From assembly GCA_031267955.1 (NCBI GenBank), contig JAIRYB010000071.1:1-9737 (forward strand): a stretch of 9,737 nucleotides of DNA. The letters run 5' to 3'. Numbering within the stretch: the stretch's first letter is position 1; each line of letters starts with the position of its first letter. This document shows, one piece after another, positions 1-6,411 of this stretch. Under the pieces are notes generated by a model. It did no database searches, was not told where the DNA came from, and saw only the letters and a program-made list of their open reading frames with translations. A program made the position numbers and the translations under genes. This DNA is from Spirochaetaceae bacterium (GTDB lineage: Bacteria; Spirochaetota; Spirochaetia; Treponematales; Breznakiellaceae).

Positions 1-18
1 TCCGGACATATCCCGTCC

Positions 19-1047
19 CTAAGGCAGTTTGAAATAGTCCCTGTCGCGGAAAAGGCGCGTCAGGTTCCATGAGGACAGGGCGAACACATAGGGCGAATCG
101 TTACGCACGGCGCTGCGGCGCGTTACCGATCCGTCCTCCTCGTTAAAGGAAAGGGGCGGCCCCAGCCTGATGGTACGGGCGGGGAGCCCTGAAAATTCTA
201 TCAGTATCCTCCCCTCGTTAAATACCGCCTCGCCCGCGTTCATTTCCGGGACATAGTCGTCGGCGCTGGTATCAAGCACCTGGCGGATAAATGTTTCCAC
301 CCGGCCCATGTCCGTCCCGCCGGGCTCAAGGCCCTCCACCGTCCACCCCTCCCCGGCCCGCAGGATCACGAGCGGCGCGGGCGCGCCCCCCCCGGCGTCG
401 TTTTCCCCGCTTTCATTGTTTCCGCCGGGCGGGGGGGCGATTAGGGTCAGCCTGTACACCTGGCCGGTATCCAGGTTCCCGCTGTCGGGGAAAATTTTAA
501 GGTCGTACCAGGAGGGGAGGGGATAGGAGAGAAAAGCGGCGATGCTATTATCGCCGGAACGTATCTCGTCCTGGCCGGCTTTCCGGTAATAAACCTCCCT
601 TCCCGTGGCGTCGCTGCTGCCGATCAGGAGGTCCAGGAACGCCGCCTCCCCGGGGCCGCCCGAGACCGTAATGCGGGAAGCCGTTTCACCGTCAAGGCCG
701 AGGCTTTCGTGCGAGGAAGCCGCGTTCCCCCGCAGGGCGTATACGCCCCTGGCGGTAAGGGCATTGAAAAGGTCTTCTACCATGTCCGGTTTTGCCGGAT
801 ACTCCTTGCCTGAATTTTCGACAAACCACCCGTTGTCGCGCCGCACCAGGTTTATCTCCGTCTCCCCCTTTATCTCGACACGGCCGGCCTCGGCTGCCAG
901 CCTGTTTTCCATCCAGGCGTAGGCGCTCTGCCTGCCGCTTACCCTGTCAGGGCTGAAGATGAATGTCGCCGCGAGAACCAGGGCAAGGGCAAGGGTAATC
1001 GAGGCGCGGATCAAGAGTTTCTGTTTAAAGCTCGTCTTAAATGTCAT
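19..1047 (-). CDS. DUF4340 domain-containing protein, last gene of a Gld-like ABC operon
   Basis: A 342-residue protein with a short basic N-terminus and one hydrophobic segment at about residues 12-31, then a long soluble region. This predicts a protein anchored in the inner membrane with its bulk outside the cytoplasm. The mixed beta-rich soluble part, with an ending of the type YVFALSSWNLTRLFRDRDYF, fits the DUF4340 family. Members of that family repeatedly sit beside GldG-like genes; their biochemical role is unknown. The ATG at 1047 is preceded by GGAGGT (plus-strand 1056-1061, 8-base spacing), which lies over the end of the upstream gene only 4 bases away, so the two are probably co-translated. 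A Gly/Pro/Asn-rich stretch at about residues 206-226 looks like a flexible linker and is encoded by long C and G runs. The TAG stop is 18 bases from the window edge, so it cannot be seen whether the operon continues. Confidence 0.85.
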   Translation of the reverse strand: MTFKTSFKQKLLIRASITLALALVLAATFIFSPDRVSGRQSAYAWMENRLAAEAGRVEIKGETEINLVRRDNGWFVENSGKEYPAKPDMVEDLFNALTARGVYALRGNAASSHESLGLDGETASRITVSGGPGEAAFLDLLIGSSDATGREVYYRKAGQDEIRSGDNSIAAFLSYPLPSWYDLKIFPDSGNLDTGQVYRLTLIAPPPGGNNESGENDAGGGAPAPLVILRAGEGWTVEGLEPGGTDMGRVETFIRQVLDTSADDYVPEMNAGEAVFNEGRILIEFSGLPARTIRLGPPLSFNEEDGSVTRRSAVRNDSPYVFALSSWNLTRLFRDRDYFKLP

Positions 1048-1051
1048 TGCG

Positions 1052-2683
1052 TTAGACCTCCCCTTGGTTTTCAGGCTGATTTGCCGTTCCGGCCCGGACC
1101 CCGGAAGCCCGGCGCCTGCGCAGGGCGATTAGCAGCCCCGATACAATTACTATCAGGGGGATAAATACAAGGTTGAGGAACCGGGCAAAAGCCATGGCTC
1201 CAAGCCGTTTTTCCGTGTCCGTTATTTTGTCGAGCCTCCCCGCGGAAGCTTCCCGGCTCCGTATGCCGATAATATCGTCGTCATTTCCAAGCCAGTCCAG
1301 AACCTTGACAAAGAAATCCAGATTCTGCTGGCTGCGGGTGTACTGGATATAAGCCGAGCCGAAGTCCGTATCCCCGATAACCACGATGCGGGCGTCTTTT
1401 GCCTCGCCGCTCATGTCCGGCAGTTCGCTGTCCATCCCTTCCCGGACCGGCTTCGGCCTGCCCCTGAACCAGGAGGGGAATTTCCCGGTCAGCGCCGCGC
1501 CCATAATCCTCGTCCCCCGGGTTTCCTCCTCCTCCATGCTGAAACTGTAGCTCTGATCCGGGTTGACGGAAAAATTTTGGGTTTGCAGCCAGGCCTCGGG
1601 TGTAGTCGTAAAAAGCGTTGCCGCTTCCACGCCGCCGGGCGGCGCAAGCTCTATGGGACTTGCCCAGAAAAGATCGACCCCGCCGAATCCCGAAGTTATC
1701 GGGTGCTGGGGGTTGCCGAACTGGTTTAGCACGCTTATGAAAAACGGGTACTGGATAAAGCGTATCTGGGCCTGCCCGCCCGGCCCCGCGCTTTGGAAGG
1801 GCAGGGTAAGGGAGGCGCGGTCCAGGACCAGCGAGGGCTTCACTTCCGCCCCGTAAGACGACAGCATCGCCAGAAGCCCCTTGTCCTCCAGGAGCCGCGC
1901 GCCGGCGCCGTACTGCATATCGACCGCGGCGGTTTCAACGGCAAAAAATACCTTCCCGCCGTTCTGTATATAGTGATCAATACGGTAGAGGTCCCACCCG
2001 TCCATATCCTCGACCCCGCCCAGCACCAGGAGCATCGGAAGGCTCGGCGGGATTATGTCGGTGGGGACGATAATGCGGAGCTTGTAGCCCGAGCTTGTCA
2101 TGGTGCGGTCAAGGTAGGCGTAATCCTGGGCCCACTGCCTCTGGGCGTCCCCTATCAGTATTCCCGCTTCCCGCACGGTACCCCGCAGCATGGAGCGTAT
2201 CCGGCTTGTAAGATCGTATTCCAGGGTGTCAAGGGAGAATACCGCCGGAAGCACTTCCATCATGTCCAGGTATTCGATAAGTATCCCCGTATATACGGTT
2301 ACCAGGCTGGCCTGATCCCTTTCCACTGTTTCTATCTGCTGCCCCTGGATGCCAAGGCTTTCCACGGCTTCCACAAGGTCAGCCTTTACCGGATCCCTTA
2401 TTGCCACCTGGATGCGGCCGTGGGAATGTGCGGCGTATTCCCTCAGCAGGTCCGTAATCTCGCCGGGCATAGGGTGTATCGAGGCAAGCTTGTCGGAGAT
2501 AAAATATGTTATCCGCACCTGGTCGGGTATCTCGGTGTAGAGATTCCTGGAAACTTCGGAAAGTGTATAGGCCTTGTTTTTGGTCAGGTCCAGGCGGAAA
2601 AATACCCGCTGGCTGGCGAGGAAGGCCAGCGCGAACGCCGCTATGGCAAAGACGGCCAGAACGGCCGATTGTTTTCTGGTCAT
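1052..2683 (-). CDS. GldG-like ABC transporter auxiliary protein (ABC_transp_aux)
   Basis: A 543-residue protein with an N-terminal membrane segment (about 6-24) and a second one near the C-terminus (about 505-527, followed by RRRR). The large domain between them is predicted to lie outside the cytoplasm. After the first helix comes RLDLTKNKAYTLSEVS (about 30-45), the characteristic opening of the GldG/ABC_transp_aux family. Later come NGGKVFFAVE, VVIGDTDF and NLDFFVKVLDWL, also typical of the family. In Flavobacterium, GldG works with GldA and GldF and is needed for gliding; elsewhere the function is unknown. It starts 3 bases after the permease stop codon, with GGAGGT at plus-strand 2689-2694 overlapping that stop, so translation is probably coupled. 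Here the auxiliary protein is separate from the permease, whereas some bacteria fuse the two. Family assignment is confident; the substrate is not known. Confidence 0.88.
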   Translation of the reverse strand: MTRKQSAVLAVFAIAAFALAFLASQRVFFRLDLTKNKAYTLSEVSRNLYTEIPDQVRITYFISDKLASIHPMPGEITDLLREYAAHSHGRIQVAIRDPVKADLVEAVESLGIQGQQIETVERDQASLVTVYTGILIEYLDMMEVLPAVFSLDTLEYDLTSRIRSMLRGTVREAGILIGDAQRQWAQDYAYLDRTMTSSGYKLRIIVPTDIIPPSLPMLLVLGGVEDMDGWDLYRIDHYIQNGGKVFFAVETAAVDMQYGAGARLLEDKGLLAMLSSYGAEVKPSLVLDRASLTLPFQSAGPGGQAQIRFIQYPFFISVLNQFGNPQHPITSGFGGVDLFWASPIELAPPGGVEAATLFTTTPEAWLQTQNFSVNPDQSYSFSMEEEETRGTRIMGAALTGKFPSWFRGRPKPVREGMDSELPDMSGEAKDARIVVIGDTDFGSAYIQYTRSQQNLDFFVKVLDWLGNDDDIIGIRSREASAGRLDKITDTEKRLGAMAFARFLNLVFIPLIVIVSGLLIALRRRRASGVRAGTANQPENQGEV

Positions 2684-2686
2684 CCT

Positions 2687-3421
2687 CTACCTCCACTTCC
2701 CGAAAAGCAGCGCCTGCGTGTTAAGGTACAGGAACAGCGCCGTGCTTAGTATAAAAAAAGCCAGGTCCCGGCTGTCGATAAGCCCTTTGGAAAAACTTTC
2801 AAAGTGAAAGGAAAGCGAAATAAAATTGATCAAGGACGCGGCTGCCGGCGGCATATCCACCGACTGCGGTATTATATTGACGAACATCACGATAAGCAGC
2901 ACTACTACGCTTCCCAGAAACGCCCCGGCCTGGTTTTTCGACAGGGCCGAAAGGAAATGGCCCAGGGCCGCCGCGGACGCGCCCAGGAGCAGGGCCCCCG
3001 CGTATTCGCAGAAGATCACCCCGCCGTCATAACGCCCCAGCGGGATAAGGCTCAAGGGTACGGGGACGGTCAGGATCAGGATCGATACCAGTACGGAAAG
3101 CGAGGAGATGAACTTTCCCAGAACCAGGTCCCATTCGGAAAAGGGCATGGTAAGGAGCAGTTCCGCGCTTCCGAGCCTCCGCTCTTCGGCCCAGCTTTTC
3201 ATCGTAAGCACCGGGATAACCAGGACAAATATGATGGGGAAAGAGGCGAAGTAGGGGCGCAGGCTCGCGGTGTCCCGCGCGAAATACTGCTGCAAATTAA
3301 AGAGCCATATCGAGGCGAACAGCAGGGAAAAAACAACTATTCCGTACAGTACCGGGGAATTGGCGTAGGAATAGAGTTCCTTGCCGGCCAGCGCCATTAT
3401 CTTCCGGGTTTTCGCGTTCAT
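2687..3421 (-). CDS. ABC-2 type permease (GldF-like)
   Basis: A 244-residue integral membrane protein with six likely helices at about 22-42, 57-76, 105-128, 139-160, 166-186 and 219-240. Between helices 2 and 3 is the segment MKSWAEERRLGSAELLLTMP (74-93), the conserved cytoplasmic coupling region of ABC-2 permeases of the NosY/GldF type. The late motif HFESFSKGLIDSRDL (206-220) is also typical of this branch. It should form the membrane channel energised by the ATPase encoded immediately upstream, probably as a dimer. Its ATG overlaps the ATPase stop as ATGA (3418-3421), and a GGAGGA sits 4 bases upstream of the start. Two further genes of the same system follow. The direction of transport and the substrate cannot be read from the sequence; ABC-2 systems are generally exporters or act on membrane or envelope components. 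Confidence 0.9.
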   Translation of the reverse strand: MNAKTRKIMALAGKELYSYANSPVLYGIVVFSLLFASIWLFNLQQYFARDTASLRPYFASFPIIFVLVIPVLTMKSWAEERRLGSAELLLTMPFSEWDLVLGKFISSLSVLVSILILTVPVPLSLIPLGRYDGGVIFCEYAGALLLGASAAALGHFLSALSKNQAGAFLGSVVVLLIVMFVNIIPQSVDMPPAAASLINFISLSFHFESFSKGLIDSRDLAFFILSTALFLYLNTQALLFGKWR

Positions 3422-4440
3422 GATTTCCTCCCTCCGTCCGCCGCGCCGGCGCCTTCCGTATCGCTGGTCAGTTTGACGAATATATCTTCCAGGCTTAATT
3501 TTTTACGGTTCATCATAAGTATCTTAAAACCCCGCGAAACGGCCCAGTCGAAGATTGCCTCCCCCGCGCCATTCCCGGCCCCCGGCCCGCCGCCGGTATC
3601 CCCGCCCAGGAAGAAAGACGCCTTTACCGTGCCGTCGTCAAGGGCGACGGCATTCAGCTGCGAAAGTTCCCCGCCCGCGCCCAGTGACTTGAGCTTTTCC
3701 CCGATAGACGCGGCGGCTGAAGACGCCGGTGTATCCGGCGTCTTCAGGACAAGCTCCCAGGTGTCGCCCCCCTTGAGCGTGCCGGCTATCTCCTCGGGCT
3801 TCCCCTGCGCCGCGATGCTTCCCGCGTTGATGATCAGCACCTGGGAGCAGACCGCCTCCACTTCCTGGAGTATATGGGTAGACAGTATTACTGTTTTCCG
3901 TTTCCCAAGGCCTTTGATAAGCGCGCGGATTTCGATAATCTGGTTGGGATCAAGCCCGGTGGTAGGCTCGTCCAGTATAAGGATGGGCGGATCGTGGATA
4001 ATGGCCTGCGCCAGCCCGGCCCTCTGCTTAAACCCTTTCGACAGTGTTTCAATGCGCTTCCGCCGCACCTGTTCAAGGCCGCAGGCGGCGATACTTTCCT
4101 CTATCGCCCTTTTGCGGTCTTCCGCCCTGATAAGCCTGGCGCGCGCGATAAAGCCAAGGTATTCCGTTACGGTCAGGTCCCCGTAAAGGGGCACGCTTTC
4201 CGGAAGGTAGCCGATACGTTTCTTTACTTCCACAGGATCTTCCTGCACCGGAATCCCGTCAATTTTGGCGGTTCCCTCCGTAGGGTAGTGGTAGCCCGTA
4301 AGGATCTTCATAATGGTAGTTTTTCCCGCCCCGTTGGGGCCGAGAAAGCCCAGCACCTGATCCTGCCCCACGGTAAAAGAAACGCCTTTAACCGCTTCTA
4401 CCGGCCCGTACTTTTTGGTAAGGCCCTGTACTTCAATCAT
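3418..4440 (-). CDS. ABC transporter ATP-binding protein (GldA/CcmA-like)
   Basis: A 340-residue cytoplasmic ATPase that powers the permease encoded next. Visible motifs are Walker A GPNGAGKTT (34-42), the GYLPE region replacing the usual Q-loop (77-81), the signature LSKGFKQR (133-140), Walker B with D-loop ILILDEPTTGLDP (153-165) and the switch His in STHI (187-190). LSKGFKQR and GYLPE match the GldA/CcmA subgroup. Residues beyond about 225 form an extra C-terminal domain broken by a Gly-rich linker (about 279-294). I chose the ATG at 4440 because GGAGGT lies 8 bases upstream (plus-strand 4449-4454) and the protein then begins MIEVQGLTKKYG, the normal start of this family. The open frame continues back to 4554, but the extra 38 residues do not resemble the family and cover repeat and hairpin sequence. 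First gene of the four-gene operon. Confidence 0.93.
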   Translation of the reverse strand: MIEVQGLTKKYGPVEAVKGVSFTVGQDQVLGFLGPNGAGKTTIMKILTGYHYPTEGTAKIDGIPVQEDPVEVKKRIGYLPESVPLYGDLTVTEYLGFIARARLIRAEDRKRAIEESIAACGLEQVRRKRIETLSKGFKQRAGLAQAIIHDPPILILDEPTTGLDPNQIIEIRALIKGLGKRKTVILSTHILQEVEAVCSQVLIINAGSIAAQGKPEEIAGTLKGGDTWELVLKTPDTPASSAAASIGEKLKSLGAGGELSQLNAVALDDGTVKASFFLGGDTGGGPGAGNGAGEAIFDWAVSRGFKILMMNRKKLSLEDIFVKLTSDTEGAGAADGGRKS

Positions 4441-4465
4441 ACGCAAATACCTCCCGGAATATTTA

Positions 4466-4494
4466 ATTAATATAACGCAATTAATGATAACGCA
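4466..4494 (-). promoter_or_regulatory. Tandem direct repeat upstream of the ABC operon, possible operator/promoter region
   Basis: On the minus strand two adjoining copies read TGCGTTATCATTAAT and TGCGTTATATTAAT (plus-strand 4480-4494 and 4466-4479). They differ by one base insertion/substitution and are spaced by about 1.5 helical turns. They lie 26 bases upstream of the ATPase start codon, in an AT-rich patch within GC-rich surroundings. The second copy contains TATATT, which could be a -10 element, but I find no good -35 at the right distance, so the exact promoter is unassigned. This is a plausible binding site for a regulator or the core promoter of the operon. Confidence 0.4.
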
Positions 4495-4512
4495 TTTAAG
4501 GGGGCTGTTACC

Positions 4513-4544
4513 GCCGGGCGGGCGCCGTATATAGGGCCGCCGGC
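4513..4544 (-). other. GC-rich hairpin between rnz and the ABC operon
   Basis: The plus-strand arms GCCGGGCGG (4513-4521) and CCGCCGGC (4537-4544) pair as eight G-C pairs with a single bulged G, around a 15-base loop. It lies 35 bases past the rnz stop codon. No T-run follows on the minus strand, so it is not a canonical intrinsic terminator. It could still end or protect the rnz transcript. Confidence 0.3.
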
Positions 4545-4578
4545 CTCCCCCCATGTGTTCATTTAAAACAGCTTATTA

Positions 4579-5508
4579 TCAATCAACATATTCAATGGGG
4601 AATACCGCCCGGTCGCGGGATAAAACCGTTTCCGGGAAAATCCCGCCGGCTTCCTTAAGAACCCGTTTAAGGTCAAAATCGGTATAGCGGGGGCTGTAGT
4701 GGATCAGGGCAAGCTTCTTTACCTTCGCCGCAAGCGCTATCCGGGCGGCCTGCACCGCGGTCATGTGCTTCTTTTCCAGGGCGCTTTCCAGAAGCGCGTC
4801 TTCAAACATCCCTTCGCAGACAAAAAGATCCGACCCCGCCACTTCGCCGGCAATTTCAGGAAACGCCAGGGTATCGGTGACAAAGGAAAATTTCCGCCCG
4901 GAGCGCGGCGGCCCCAAAACATCCCCGGGCTGCACCTCCCGGCCGTCCCCGGCCCTGACCGTCTCCCCGTTCTGGAGCCTTGACCAGAGGGGGCCGCGCG
5001 GCACGCCCTTCGCAGCCGCCCTGTCGGGGTGGAATTCCCCGGGGCGCGCGTTTTCTTCCAGGGTATAGCCCACGCAGGGCTTGGTATGCCTTAGCGGAAA
5101 AGCGCGCACATGGAAATCCTCGCCCCTATAGACCACGCCGCCTTCCCTGCCGATCTCTTTAATTACTATCTCGTAGTTGATGTACATGTCCAGTACCCGG
5201 CGGTTCGATTCAATATAGTCGGCAATACGGGGCGGGCCGAAAATATAGAGCGGATCGTCCCGCTCAACCTGGGAAGAAAGCATCAGCATACCGGGCAGCC
5301 CGGTCACGTGGTCCGCGTGTATATGGCTGATAAAAACAGCGGTGATCTTCTTCCACCGCAGGTTAAGGCGCCGCAGGGAAACCTGGGTCCCCTCGCCGCA
5401 ATCAAAAAGGAAAAGCTCCCCCTCCCGCCTGAGCAGTACCGAGGTGAGGTGCCGGTTCGGGAGGGGCGCCATACCCCCCGAACCGAGAATAAAGGCTTCA
5501 AGGTTCAT
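4579..5508 (-). CDS. rnz: Ribonuclease Z (tRNA 3' endonuclease)
   Basis: A 309-residue metallo-beta-lactamase-fold endonuclease of the short RNase Z type. It removes 3' trailers from tRNA precursors, chiefly those lacking an encoded CCA, and works in the cytoplasm as a dimer. The zinc-binding motif SHIHADH is at 61-67, with further likely ligands H141 (in RHTKPCVGY), D212 (in FVTDT) and H270 (in IHYSPRY). H248 in KKHMTA matches the conserved catalytic-region histidine. The segment AAKGVPRGPLWSRLQNGETV (165-184) is characteristic of RNase Z rather than other beta-lactamase-fold enzymes. The N-terminus MNLEAFILGSGGMAPLPNRH is exactly where the family starts, supporting the ATG at 5508 despite a weak ribosome site. 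Its stop is 138 bases from the ABC ATPase start on the same strand. All key residues are present. Confidence 0.94.
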   Translation of the reverse strand: MNLEAFILGSGGMAPLPNRHLTSVLLRREGELFLFDCGEGTQVSLRRLNLRWKKITAVFISHIHADHVTGLPGMLMLSSQVERDDPLYIFGPPRIADYIESNRRVLDMYINYEIVIKEIGREGGVVYRGEDFHVRAFPLRHTKPCVGYTLEENARPGEFHPDRAAAKGVPRGPLWSRLQNGETVRAGDGREVQPGDVLGPPRSGRKFSFVTDTLAFPEIAGEVAGSDLFVCEGMFEDALLESALEKKHMTAVQAARIALAAKVKKLALIHYSPRYTDFDLKRVLKEAGGIFPETVLSRDRAVFPIEYVD

Positions 5509-5805
5509 TGAAAAAAGCTTACCGGATCGGGGGCGTTTTTTCTAGCCTTCTTTTCGGCCGGATTTTCGGGGCCCGCGGCCTTCTTCCGCCCTGTCCGGGC
5601 TGATTAATCTAAAGGACCTGTTAAAAACCCGTTGAGTAGGCATAAATTATTACCGCTTTCCGGTTTAAATTTTCGCCCCAAAGTCCTGAATTTGGGTTGA
5701 AAATGAAGAACCCAGGAGCCGGCATGGGGAGTAACCCGGCGGTGGAGGTCCGCTACACGCTTGGCCTCGCGCCGCTTCCCCGGCGGTCATGCGCTCTCGC
5801 CGTAA
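5509..5805. other. Divergent intergenic region between rnz and the cytidylate kinase gene
   Basis: This stretch separates two divergently transcribed genes, and I find no convincing coding region in it. The part nearest rnz contains an interrupted inverted repeat GGCCG...CGGCC (5556-5580), which would lie in the rnz leader, and two copies of GCCTTCTT. An AT-rich patch at about 5598-5670 is the likeliest place for the rnz promoter, but no element near consensus is seen on the minus strand. A second imperfect inverted repeat pairs GGGTT (5694-5698) with AACCC (5709-5713). The motif CCCGGCGGT occurs twice (near 5735 and 5780). An open frame runs through 5697-6053 but resembles no protein and overlaps the promoter and the kinase gene. 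Confidence 0.5.
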
Positions 5806-5833
5806 TTGACATTTCGCGCGCGCCGCGTATATT
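5806..5833 (+). promoter_or_regulatory. Sigma70-type promoter for the kinase-mutY unit
   Basis: A perfect -35 box TTGACA (5806-5811) and a -10 box TATATT (5828-5833, five of six consensus bases) are separated by 16 bases. Transcription would begin near 5840, leaving a leader of only about 17 bases that consists mostly of the ribosome site GGGAG (5842-5846) before the ATG at 5857. This is the strongest promoter visible in the window. Confidence 0.75.
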
Positions 5834-5856
5834 AACAGTATGGGAGTTTTCAGGGA

Positions 5857-6411
5857 ATGGAAAAGGCGCTCAGGATAGCAATATCAGGGAAAAGCGGGTG
5901 CGGGAATACGACCATAAGCCGCCTTGTAGCCGATTCCCTTGCCCTGCGTTTTATCAATTTTACTTTCCGCACCATGGCGGCGGAGAAGGGGATGAGCCTT
6001 GCCGAAGTGCTTTCCCTCGCGGCAAAGGACGATTCCTGGGACCGAGAGGTTGACAGCCGCCAGGTGGCGCTGGCCCGCGGGGGCGGCGGCTGCGTCCTGG
6101 GTTCCCGGCTTGCCATCTGGATGCTCAAGGAGGCGGACTTCAAGGTATACCTTAAAGCCAGGCCCGAAACCAGGGCAAAGAGGATTGTGAAGCGGGAGGG
6201 GGGCAGCCTTGAAGAAGTCGCTTCTTTTACCGAAGAACGGGACAGGCAGGACAAGGAGCGCTACCTCAGAATCTACAATATCGATAACGACGACTATTCC
6301 TTCGCGGATCTTATTGTCGACACCGACGATATGGATGTGGATGTTATTGTAAGGCTTATTATCAAAATGGCCCGCGAAAAAACGGGGAAAAAGGCCGATT
6401 GGGCGCCGTAA
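5857..6411 (+). CDS. Cytidylate kinase-like P-loop protein (archaeal-type CMK family)
   Basis: A 184-residue nucleoside monophosphate kinase-like protein. Family members transfer phosphate from ATP to CMP or dCMP in pyrimidine salvage. The P-loop is GKSGCGNTT (11-19), followed by EVDSRQVALAR (64-74), LGSRLAIWM (81-89, compare GRLAGW), a KVYLKARPETRAKRI segment (96-110) and a lid region ending ERYLRIYNIDNDDYSFADLIVDT (134-156). This order and wording fit the small archaeal-type cytidylate kinases rather than the larger bacterial Cmk. The Walker A lysine position is Asn17, so catalysis may be altered or the family may use another residue. The ATG at 5857 follows GGGAG by 10 bases and a strong promoter. 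Its 3' end overlaps the mutY start by 13 bases, so the two are co-transcribed. A non-CMP substrate is possible. Confidence 0.8.
   Translation: MEKALRIAISGKSGCGNTTISRLVADSLALRFINFTFRTMAAEKGMSLAEVLSLAAKDDSWDREVDSRQVALARGGGGCVLGSRLAIWMLKEADFKVYLKARPETRAKRIVKREGGSLEEVASFTEERDRQDKERYLRIYNIDNDDYSFADLIVDTDDMDVDVIVRLIIKMAREKTGKKADWAP

Noticed and set aside
1793..2749. 318-codon plus-strand frame opposite the GldG-like gene
   Set aside because: It is a shadow of a gene with strong family motifs on the other strand, and it has no ribosome site or recognisable domain.
2804..4186. Long open frame (460 codons) on the plus strand opposite the permease and ATPase genes
   Set aside because: It is antisense to two genes with clear family motifs, has a low-complexity composition rich in Gln, Arg, Pro and Ser, and shows no recognisable domain. 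Such frames are common in GC-rich DNA.
4441..4554. N-terminal extension of the ABC ATPase by 38 residues
   Set aside because: The extension covers the hairpin and direct repeats. The ATG at 4440 has a good ribosome site and gives the family's normal N-terminus.
5202..5211. GGTTCGATTC, resembling a tRNA T-loop
   Set aside because: It lies inside rnz coding sequence, and no matching acceptor stem, anticodon arm or D-arm can be built around it.
5697..6053. 118-codon plus-strand frame across the kinase promoter
   Set aside because: It overlaps the strong promoter and the kinase gene in another frame, has a TTG start with no good ribosome site, and shows no family resemblance.
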